Part shown: one piece after another, positions 40,401 to 52,400 of the stretch | Position numbering within the stretch: position 1 is the stretch's first letter | Layout of the letters: every line of letters starts with the position of its first letter | From: Manduca sexta | Lineage: Eukaryota; Arthropoda; Insecta; Lepidoptera; Sphingidae | DNA length: 64,000 nt | Direction of reading: 5' to 3' | Assembly: GCF_014839805.1 (NCBI RefSeq) | Contig: NC_051124.1 | Span: 7,254,001-7,318,000, forward strand | Translations under genes and position numbers: made by a program | The notes under the pieces: generated by a model | Told to the model about the DNA's origin: nothing | Database searches by the model: none | What the model saw: only the letters and a program-made list of their open reading frames with translations

Positions 40401-43400
40401 AGCTAAAGCTCCTAGCAGTGAAACAAGTTTAAATAGAACTGATTCTGGTAAAATAAATACCACAGATGTATCTGAAAGTACAACAACAACTGAAGATTAT
40501 GTCACAGCGAACTCAGATAGTTCGAAGAAAAGCAACTGTAAAAATCAGAATCAGCGTACGTATAGATTTTGGTTGATGATTAAGCTCCTATGCGTTTTTT
40601 AAATAAAATATTTAATTATTTACAGATCACGAAAATAATAAAGCCCAAGAAGGTTCATCTTTTGAAAGTGCTTCCAGTCTTTACTCTTCTACTCGAACGG
40701 ACAATATTCCAGAAGAGTTTGTCGTTCCAAGTTTTTCACCACCTTTGGAATTAAATGATGATTTCATGGTACCTGATTTATCATCACCACCATTACCATT
40801 ACCTGAAAGAATTTCAAAGTCATCTGTAGAAAAGATTGAAGTTAAAGCCGAAATTACTCCGACCATTGAACACATCAAGAGAGATAAGACTGACATTAAA
40901 GTTAAAGAAGAAAATATACCAAGGGTCTCTAAGGTGAGAATGCTATTATTAGCAACGGAACATTTTTTATAAATATAACATTTTATTGTGTTGTGGTAAT
41001 TAACATTAATGCGAAATACGTTCATTAAAATTTTATTGTAGTCTATACGTGGTACAATAAGTGGCAAAAGTAGTTCAAGTGGAAGTTATAGCATAGGTGG
41101 CTCTAATCCAAATGTTACCGAAGATGTTGAAGAGAAAACACCCACAGAAAAAATTGTGGAAGTGCCGGAAAAGATAGAAACCAAAACCAAAGAAGATAAA
41201 GTAACGAGCCCAATTCGGGAAAAAGAGCAACTAGTGCCAAAAATGATGGTAATGGGTTAAGAGTATAGTATATTTGTAAACAAAAATATGTTATGTACTT
41301 AGATATCTCTTCTATTTCAGGGTTCATTATCCGATGATGAAAGAAGTGTCCACTATTCATCTTCTGGTTACTATGAAAGTCCCGTTGAGGATGATGATGA
41401 TGGTGGATTGAGTAAGAAAAGTAATTCTTTTTATACTAAATAATTTTTTACACATTGGTCTTATCTAAACCACATTTCTTTTTCAGCTTACAAGCACTCT
41501 CAAAAATATAGATCTACTAGCAGGCCGAAAATGTGGCTCAGTGAGGAGAAACGAAGAAAGAAGAAGGCGTTTACGTTGGAATTTTCAAAATCATACGATG
41601 ATTCTATATCAACTTCACAAGATGATTGGGGTAAGAAAACAAAAGAACCTGATAGCATCAGCCAACGGTCAGAACGGAGTGTTTCAAAAACGTCAAACCT
41701 CAAATCACCAGGAGAGGAAAAATCAGAAGTTAGAAAGAAGAAGACTCACTTTATTGACAAACCTAAGAGTGTGCAGTCATCACCAAGAGAACCAGTTGAC
41801 ATAGAAAAATGCCTGAAAGAGAAATCGGTCAAAGAAAAAGAGGAAATAAAGCGACCTGTTGAAAGGGAACGTTACGTCAAAAGAACAAAATTAAAGGCAA
41901 AAAGTCCTACACAGAGTAAGGCTATAGATGGAAGTCATGGCTACAGACCTCAACATTATGACAGAAGGGAACCCATGGGATCTAACATGAAACTACATTT
42001 AAATATTCCTACGTCTGATGATTCCAGTGAACAGTATAGAAAAGATGGTAAATTCTTTTTCAGTCAAATTAAATTCTGTCTTATTTCCAGCATTATATTA
42101 TAACACATCCTTATTTTTATTTCAAGGTGGTAGTAATGGCAATATATCACCAAGGAAGCACAGGAGGTTACGGGACAGCCCACGTAGGAAGACAGCTGCT
42201 AACTCTAATAATATCAAATCGCCGACTGCAACTGGCAACCACACAGGCTATAGGTAATAAACAATACAATGAATATACTTTAAAAATACTACATATACAA
42301 AAATATTTAATTACTATGTGATATATCCTCTTCCGATTAGTTGTAGACCACGACGAAAAAGCGGGTCAAATGAAAGCATATCACTACCTGGTAGTTTGCC
42401 GAGAAGAAAACAATCAATTCCCACAATTCCATGTGTCAGTTCGTTGGAAGCGGAAGATATAGAAACTACTAGAACATTAACTAGTGCTGGATCAAGACTC
42501 ACTCCTTTGCGGTATATCAGAAGTCCTACGACTTCACCACGACATCATAGGAAGCAAGATCGAGGTATGTGTCACTAATTAATAATTTATTTACTTCAAC
42601 GAGTTTTGCTAATTTATACCATTTTAGCCTGCTAAGATCGTGATACACAACTTGATTAACCATAATAGACTTTAAGATCTTCTATTTTGAATGTATTTTT
42701 AACTGACTTCAATAGCAAAGGTTGCTTAATTCGTCGTACAATTTTTTTTTTCAATTTCTAGATGGTAAATTTGCAAAAGCAGCATCAGCGGAATCTTTGC
42801 GTTCAGTCTCACCAGGATCAGACTCGGTCTTCTATTCAGAACAGACTGAGCAAAGTCTTACCGGTGCTGATGGGGAGGCTAAAACACATTGCTTACATTG
42901 TGGTAAAGAAGTTCATATCATTACTGCTGCGCATGAACACGACAGCGTGGCTTCAAGGACTTCACATACTGATGTAAGTGCTTGATTTGGTAAATAAATT
43001 TTAGTATGCAAACTTGTTCAAAGTCGTATAAGATTTGCTATAGGTGATCTTGTCTCCTATCTCTAGAAATAAAGTTGAATGATATAAAATTGACTATGAA
43101 GTAAGACAAAATACATAAAGCGATACTGATATATATAAAAAAGGATTTACTCCTTCTTCTTTAATTACTTACAGACATACATATACATATTAAAAATTAT
43201 TTTAGGAATCCTATGCGGATGCAACTCCAGATATCGTACCAGCTCCGGCTGGATTTGCAGATTCCCCTTCCTGCTCAACTGCATCTAAAAAACATACTGG
43301 AGCTCGGTTGTATAAGAAACTGGATAAGAGATATCGATCTGAAGATAAATCTCGGCATCATTATCGTCACAGGCAAGACGTCAGAGCAAAGGTAATATAT

Positions 43401-46400
43401 TACTTGTATTTTCAGTGATTGTATTAATAACAACCTGAAATAGATTACATCACAAAATTGATTTCCTCAAAATATTTCGTGTACAGTTATATAAATTAAT
43501 TCTATGGTTGTTTAATTAAAATTTCCTAATAAGTTGCATATATAAATGTTTTAATCTCTCATTTCTTTATAAATATATTTACACACAGGTTTTTGTTTTA
43601 TTCTCGAAAGCAAAACCCCACTTACAGATACACTGAAAACCTCCAGGGGTGTTCAAGCAATCTTGAGTCTTATTGTCACAGTGACTTTCATCTATAATGC
43701 ATTCATTTTTATCAACACACATGCCGAATTGAGAATTCCAAATGAATCCCTCATCCTCGCAATTGCACGATACATTCCATTTATTGTTAATCATGCTGTC
43801 GAAGTTGTGATTACTTCTTCGATCAAATTTACATACGCTTTTAGTCCAGAGATTTCGTTTATGAACCAAACAAGGATTTTCATTTTTTTGTAACATTCAT
43901 TGGAGTTTATGTACCTAATTGGACAACAAAGATCAGGACAAAAACTATACATGGCACATGCGAAAGATTGAGTATCGTTAGCTCTGTAGTCGTGGTTCCT
44001 CGATCCGTGTACAGGATCTAAACAGTTCGCGAAATTATCACAAGGTTCGCCTAACATAGACAAAGCTGGGGTTTCCAAAAGAGTATACCAGCACATGTAG
44101 TAAGAAGCAGATGTACGCCATACAAATCTCTCTTTAGGCCCATCAAATGGTATTCCAGTTTTGTCTGCATTCGACACAGCATCTTTACATTCATTCTCTA
44201 ATGTACTCACCGTTTCATTCACAGGCACACCGTTTGCATTTATTATTGTCAATATATCATCTTTTCTAGTTATAGGTGCAGTTTCAATTACACTATGAAG
44301 GTATATTATACATTTATAGAAATCTTTGTGGCAGTTTTGTTGAACTTTCCAATGAAGACATTTTAGCGGAGGCTCAGGAAATTCTTTGAAATAGCCAATA
44401 AGTTCTTCGCTTGGTTTATTTTGGTGATATCTTTGGTCCCATTCATTGAATTTGTGGTTTCTTAAATAATACGCGATATCCTTCAACGCCAGCGAAACCC
44501 ATCCATCGTCAGGTACTTGAAATGTGGATTCATGAGTTTGCTTTATTGTAGAGACTTCGACAATAATATTTTGCGTGGCGATGGTTGTTACAGTCCCCTT
44601 TTTAGTTTTGCGACATTCAATTAATGATGCAATGATCATTGAATACACTATTATTATGAAAATATGGGAGGATATCTTCATTTTTATAAAGAAGATATTT
44701 ATCGAATAATGACATTTGTTGACAAATTAAAATTTTTAAACGACGTTTCAGCTAATGCTTTTCACGCAGTTGGATCATCAAAGATATGAACTCAATCTAT
44801 ATTTAAGTTGGAATGTAATAAAAAAGAAATATATAATTTTAATTTCAGTCTGAAGAAAGAGGTAAGGAAGATTATGCAGTTACCGAAAAGCCTGCTGACA
44901 CGCGTATAGCACGATCTGCTGGCAACAGTCTTGACAAATTAGCTGGATCTAGCGCTAGCGTCGATCCTGATGGTAAATCGTATTTCTACTTGTATTATCT
45001 TATTTCCTTATGTTTAAAAGGGTAAGAAATAAAAATAAATACCAAACGAAGTAATAATATTTGTTATAAGTTCAGAAATAAAACAATTATTTTACTTTAT
45101 GGGTGTAATATTTATAAAATATTGATTTCCAGAGCTATTATAGTTTTTCTAATAGCAAAGTTGTAAAACTATTGGGAAACTGACGGTTGCTCAAACTTAT
45201 ACTTTAGGCGTTTAATCAAATACGTAACATAATATTTGCTTTCATAATTTGAACAGGTGTTTACGCTACAATGATTATTTTCAAATTGATTACATTCCAT
45301 CTGATGTAGAGTTCAATAAAAAATTGACGCCTACTTACAGTTAGTTTTCTCATGAACTGTAAAAGTAAAAGTAACATCCAAGGTAAAAGCTATAAAAGTA
45401 GCTGTAAAACAAAATATTGTAATTTAGCCAAAAGTAATTTTGACTTTTAGTAACAGTGAATTAACTAGCCACTAGGTTCGATAGTCGGCATAATGTCAGT
45501 GTTTAAATACTTCTCATCTTAATTACATATTAAAAATAGAGCACGAAGAATGTTCGGGAAGTTCAGAAGGTGCCGAAGGCGGCCGCGATGAAAGAGGCGT
45601 TTATGCGACACCCTGGTGGTGTGGTACCTGGATTCTTCTATCAGAAAATGACGATCATTGGACCAGGATCCCACCAGGTAAAAACTAATAATATTGTGTT
45701 AGTATTGTAGGTAAATTAATATTTTCGACATTCATTCAAACTACCATGATGTTATAAAACATTTTTTTTATTCTTAAACTAAAACAAAAAATCTGGTAGA
45801 ATGCTAAGGAAACGGTTAATTTAAATAAGTGCAATTACGTTCAACGTAACATCGTTTATTTGTTATTATAATATCTTTATTTGCATACGAAATTTTTAGT
45901 AATTCTATGTTATTTCAAAATAAAAAAATATGGCGGGATTGTAAACAATACTTAAAATACAAACCTCTTTCATAAATCTTAAATATTCCGAGCATTTATT
46001 TTGATAAAATGTGTTCCAAAGATTCTCTAGACGCCAAAGAAGCTGGCAAAGACGATCCGACGGAGTCAGAGACGGAATTCAACAAGAGATACGTGGCGCT
46101 CACGCACCGGTTGGTGCATAGACGGGCGTGCATCGAACTCAACAGACGACAAGCTGACAATACATTTGGTGAGTGGTTTTAGTTTACAACATTCATAATG
46201 TAAGTATATAATAGCATCACGCCTTTTCCCTTGTTAGGGATAGGCAGACATATAACACCCACATTTCACCAGCTGTGTTAAGTCCCATATACTGGGAGAG
46301 CCTATTGACATTTACCACAACAAATTCCAGACCATGGATTAAAGGTGGATAGAAAAACTAAATATCATTTTATATAAGGGAGTCTTGCCTTAGAGTACTT

Positions 46401-49400
46401 GAGATTTACTAGTTTGTACAAGAAAGTTGATTTAAGTAACTTTTGCTCTTCTCGAGAACGTGAATTTTATTGTAAATAAATAAAGTTCAATGATTGTAGC
46501 CATTGTCTATACTGAGCACTATAAAATTGGGTAAACATGGAATGTTTCCGAAATGAAACTGTGATAGAATTACTTATAATTTATTCAGTCATTGATCCCA
46601 AATAATACATTACTTCAAATCACTTTGAACACTGTATTTAATTCCCAATCTATCGGTGGAAAAACGATGACTAGTCGTAATTCGTTGTGCCACTACGTCA
46701 TGATTGTTTATGACGTCCAACCATTCGACTTATTAAAAAAAACTTGCTGAATGTGATAATGTCGTAGTATTTTATCACGTGAACACTTTAGAATTTTAAT
46801 CACGTGAAAGAGAAACTGGGAAAGCTCATGTAAGAGAGGTCAACAGCCAATACCGAATTAAAATAGGCCGATGATGATTACTCATTCCTATAAATTTCAT
46901 GTTGCTAGGAAATGAGCTGCGAATCTCGTCGATTTGCGACTGGAATAAAAATGTTCAGGATCTACTATTTTTAGAGTAGCTATTACGCATTCATCGGAAG
47001 GGGCTGCAGGTGTTATACGCCCGAATGACGGGTTCTAACAGGCCGGCATAATTGTGTCGACAGCCGAGGGGTAATCATCTCTCGTCAGTCGACATTCTCT
47101 GGATCCCACTCCACTTACAAATGCATTAAGTGCAGTGGAGTTACTTTGAAATGCCCGTTTAAAAAAAAAACGTAATAGCTTCAATATACTATTATTTGTT
47201 ATTTTTGGTTATTAAATTAAAGAGTTTGACACAATATTGTTACTTGATGACCAAGCATATATCTTACTATTTCTTTCTTCAAAAGTAAAAAATAATTTTA
47301 TCGGCGCAATGTCTGTCCGTACATATCACAGCCGGTATTTCATTCTTACATTGTTCAATAAAATGGAATAAAGCATTGAGATTTGAAATAACATAACGAC
47401 AGTTCAATGAATGTCGCTAACATATTTTGTGTGTGCCAAAATATTTTTGAAATTTATTTTCGTGAACATTTAACTGACCTTACAAAGGGCGTCTATATTT
47501 AAATTTTTAAAACATTTTTCACCAACGCTATATCATCTATAATAAACTAATATTAAGGTATAATAAAACGTTAATCAATTTATTACGCACAAACTCAAAC
47601 AATCGCGCAATCGCATAATAAACAAAACCGGCTATCTTCATAAATCACTACGTGTACTAAATTCGGATAACTGAAAGCTGTGTTTCTACCGCGTGCCCTT
47701 CATTATTCCCGCTCATCTACAGCAGTTAGTATTGCGTCACAACTATTAACGACTCACATGAGTTAACTGTTCCACTTCTAACCGTGACGTGTTCAATTAT
47801 TTCTAGTACTGTCTCTATTTTAATAGCATCACCTATTATTTTAAGAGTGTCCACTAAATTCTTTTGCTTGTCTACCAGTCGACTTGTATCAGCTCTAAAT
47901 TTTTCATCCGCTGATGTAATGTTGTGAACGGATTTAAAACACAACCTTGACATCATAACGTATAGTGTAAGATATAAACGTAACTACTTCATGTTTGAAA
48001 GAAAGCAGTCGATAAAATCTCAAATCAAAAATGGCCGATCCCTACCGAACTAAATTTAATTTCGCAGAGCGTTTCGGACGTCAGATCTCAGTTGTTGACT
48101 GTGAGGTACTGCGGATAGATTTTTTCACATGTTACGTTGGCAAAATGTGCAGTGCGTATTGATTTTACATCGGATACTTGTTTAGAAGACAATTATTAAT
48201 GTGACGTGTGACGTAATACTCATACTGTGCCTGCGTAAAAGTAGGGACGAAACTATCAGTCATTGTATGAGAAAGTCCTTGGAAAGAAGTTCGGTGATAT
48301 CTTCAACATGGGACATTCGTGTGAGTAATACAATCGACTTACTTTTTTATTAGTTTCATTCGAACTGGTTTTTATTTTAGATTAATTTTCTTTTTTTGAA
48401 TTTATTTTTTTAGTTAAAGACATGTTAAAGAACCCAAAAGGGAGTTTGAGGCAGAAATTGGAGGAGATATTCAAATTGATGTTGGTGTTGTGGTGTCGGC
48501 AGTGCGAGATTAACAAGCTTGTTGCTCCGGAGCCCTGTGGTAACAGAGATTTTTATTTTATTTTGTTTTGATTTTAGTAAGAGAATATTAAATTAAAAAT
48601 AAAAAAAATGTAATTTGATTGCAAACATGAAATGTCAAAGTGATTCATGGAAGAGAGAAATATAGACGACGCGTAAATATTTTGAATTTTTAAATAACCG
48701 TAGAATTATTAAACTTATTTAGTTTTTACACTTATTTTTGTTACGTAAAATTGTTGATTTTATTTATTTATAAAATTTTTTTGCAATCAAGTAAAATAGT
48801 TTAATTTTTACTAAAATAAAAACTACAAATAGCGGTCTTATTGCTTTAGGCAATGTCTTTCAGACAACCATGGAATGGTTATTAAAAAAGGAGAAAGAGA
48901 GGGCAGCCTAGTGAATAAAATAATAATTTAGGATTATTAGAAATAATAATAAATAAAATGATTTATATACATGAAAATACGCATAATGATTTTAATATTC
49001 TTTTTGTCATTATATTGTTTTATCAAGTTTAGAATCATCACAAACAGTATCTAACACGTGGCGTACTTAGTCATTTCTTTTTATGTGATTGTTTCGATAA
49101 GCAATCGCGATATAGATAGTTGGGAATTGTTGGGGTATTCATATAATGAATACACATTTATTGCTCTAATGAATGTTTTGAATATTTAATTGACCATCAA
49201 TTTACTACCGAGAAAAAATTTATCATGCATTATAAAATTATATTCTAAAAAAACCCATTTCATGATTTATTTTTTTACTTTTTATGATTTATTTATGTAC
49301 CCATTTTATTACCAAATGTACATATTGGAATTTTTCAATTATAAAATTGCTAGAATACCGAATTACTATTACAAATGAATTAAGTAATATATCAATACTA

Positions 49401-52400
49401 ACCAATTACTAATACAAATTCATGAACTAATATATCAATACTAAAATCTGGTCTGGCTAGAATGCAGAACAATAAAAAATACTAAACAGTTATAATTCAC
49501 GGATACTATATTTGGAGAGTTGATCGATTTCCATAATAAGAAGTCAAGTGCAAATACCTTTCATTCCATTATGCTCGCCATGTGGAAAGTCTCAAGAGCT
49601 CATCAATTCATGTGCCAGCATTATTGCGCACAGTCTTATTGTGTTTAATGATGCGATGGTGTCTTAAAAGAAAAATGGCTTATTTCGGTATCATTGACAA
49701 TAGCAGCTTGTATTGAAGAGTGGATAATGTGGTCTAGTATCATGGAGATATTATTGAATGTAGTAATTTTATATAAAAGAACACCTTCATTAACGTTTAT
49801 GAAAATATAAATTTATATATTATTAACATATTATAAATTATTTCTTTTTTTAGTAATTATTAACAGTGAATTCCGTTTACATGCATGAATTGAAATAAAA
49901 CTATTTATCGGATTTTATCGCGGTTTTTTATATTATATTTTTCAACCAACGTTTCGAAGATTTTGCAGCCTTATTGGTCTTCGGAGGAACAAATAAATTG
50001 ATACCATCTTGAAATTAAACTAATTTTCGGATTGTATCGCGGTTTTAGTATTTTATTTTCTCCCGACATTTCGAAGACTTTGCAGCCTTCATGGTCACGG
50101 GGGGGACCATGAAGGCTGCAAAGTAAACATAAGAAATCATTATGATACTATCTTCCTGATTTCATATAACCGAATCGAATTTGTTGTTTGTCTTCTACTT
50201 TTTTCAAAATAACACATCTTTCAACAACTAATTATTAACAAACAAATCGATCATCACTTTTACTGCAACACTAGCATACTGATCGAGTTCATTCGCTACT
50301 ATCTGAATACTCGCAAATTCGCGTCTCGACTGCCATTTTGTAAAGGCACAACACATGAGAAATTAATTACAAACATTAACCGCTAACCACGGTGATATTA
50401 ATGTATGAATGAAACTTCACCGTTCAAGTTTTGGAACATTGCCAAAATGAGCGAATGCCGGTAAAATATTTTAATTGAGGATACGTTCCGACCGTCAAGT
50501 ACGTTGAAGTGTGTCATGGCCGAGCGTTTCTACGGTGTTTGCCGTCTGTAGGTCGCCATTGTGTCTATTTAGATAAGAATATGAAAGACCGGCTGAAGAA
50601 GACATGTTGCTATTATGAATACTCCTAGTAATGACTTTAATGGCTAGTTGTGGTTAGGCTGTTTGTAGTTAGGATTGTTTTGGAATCGTCCTTTTTAATC
50701 TTGTAATATCTTGGGATAGGCAGTAACATACATAAATGCGCAGATTTTCTACTTTCTGGGGTTCCTCCTCAGCGTTTGGTAGTCGAGTGCTGTACTAGTT
50801 ATAAATCTTAAATTGACGAATACATCTTCGTTGTTATCTATGGCTCATCTGTTAATAACCGACTGCCCGATTAATGTTGTTGTTCATAGAAGAGGTTTGA
50901 AAACTTCTCGTAATATGATCTATATTGGATTTGGATTAAGTTAACGAATGTAACCCTATAGCGGTGATTAGTTTCTTCAAAGCTTGTCTGTAATTATGTT
51001 ACCAGTACTACCGACCTTAATGGCGATCGAATATTGAACGTGACTGGAGGGTGATGGTAAAAGCGAATATGCCGGCTTGCATGTTTAGCTGCTCGTTTAT
51101 TGTGAAGAACGGCGATAGCCCAGGTGGTTGTGGTTCATAGAAGAGGTTTGAAAATTCCGAAATGGGTATATTGGATTTGATAAGTTACTTAACGAATGAA
51201 AATATGTGGTGTTAGTTTCTTGGCGAATTATCGCTTGCTTTAACGGTGAAGGAAAACATCGTGACGATCTGCATATTGAAAAGTGGAGGGTGATATTTTC
51301 TAGGGTGTGTGAAGTCTACCAATCCGCACTGGGCCAGCGTGGTGGTGGTAAAGCGAGTATGCCCGGCCCTTGCACGTTTCAGCTGCTCATCTCAGTGGGA
51401 CAGTATATAATACAGGGCTTATATTATTATTGTTAATATTATTCTATTTTGTGTCTGCTACTCATCCTTCTAAACATACATGGAGCCTTTGGAATAAGAA
51501 TAAGATCGTAAGGCGGCGCTCTTACAGTTCAATATGACATTACATTTACAATGCTCGTCAAATTTTTCCGATTCTGTAGTGCATCAGGGATGTTTGCAGA
51601 TTAGCGAATAGATTGTTTTGACATATTGCGTATAAGGTGTATCTTTGATGGAAAGGGTGCAGGCCAGCTCTAATAGTAGTCTTCAAATGATTGATATTGT
51701 TGATTCTGTAACATTTCACATGGAATGGTTCAACGGTGAACCGCGTATTAATTTATTATTTAATAACTTACTAATATAATAGTTTAAATTATAATATTAT
51801 TATTAATGCCTTTGGTAACCCGAATAAATAACTTATTTGGCGTCTTATTTAAATATTATTTTCAACTACACCCTGACCGCCAACTAGGAAATTAATCTTT
51901 CACGGACTACAGTTTAATTAAAACTCTTTCATCTTGGCATCTATTACATTTTTGAAGCCAGATATCCACCTTACGGGAAAGTTTAAGTAGACCCTTTCTT
52001 GGATATATTTAGTGTGGAATAAAAGCAATTTACGGCCAAACGAGAAGAGTAGTCTCCAAAGTACCTACATCGGCTCATCCAATCATATTATTAATGACTA
52101 TATTTGGTCATATAATAAGACCCTTAATAAATCTAGTGCTTTCAAAAAGTACACACACCATCCCGCATTTATCCCTGAAGAGGTATGCAGAGGCGCAACC
52201 AGGGCAACTACTTTTCGCCAAGTGTGTTCCGTCCCATGATATCGGCCAGTCTATCGCCATATAGGGCACAAATTCCAGACTCCAGGCTAATACTGAGCAG
52301 AAAATCCCACATATCACTTTGCCCGACCCGGAATTCGAGCCCAGGACCTCAGAGGGCGCCGTTGTACTGAATGCAGTACAACTACGCCACCGAGGCAGTC

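Larger units (their letters stand above)
43392..44848 (+). other. Intron 25, host of the nested antisense gene
   Basis: Donor gtaata, acceptor tttcag. Nearly all of it is the minus-strand EGF gene. Only 167 bp separates the nested ATG from host exon 26, so the nested promoter must be very compact or overlap host coding sequence. Confidence 0.75.
46169..48413 (+). other. Intron 28 with candidate internal promoter
   Basis: A SINE-like trace at 46205-46320 (catcacgccttttccct), reverse repeat C at 46990-47160, the weak minus ORF 47726-47956 and the candidate alternative exons 48031-48105 and 48245-48320. 47160-48413 is repeat-free, unlike most introns here. Confidence 0.5.
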
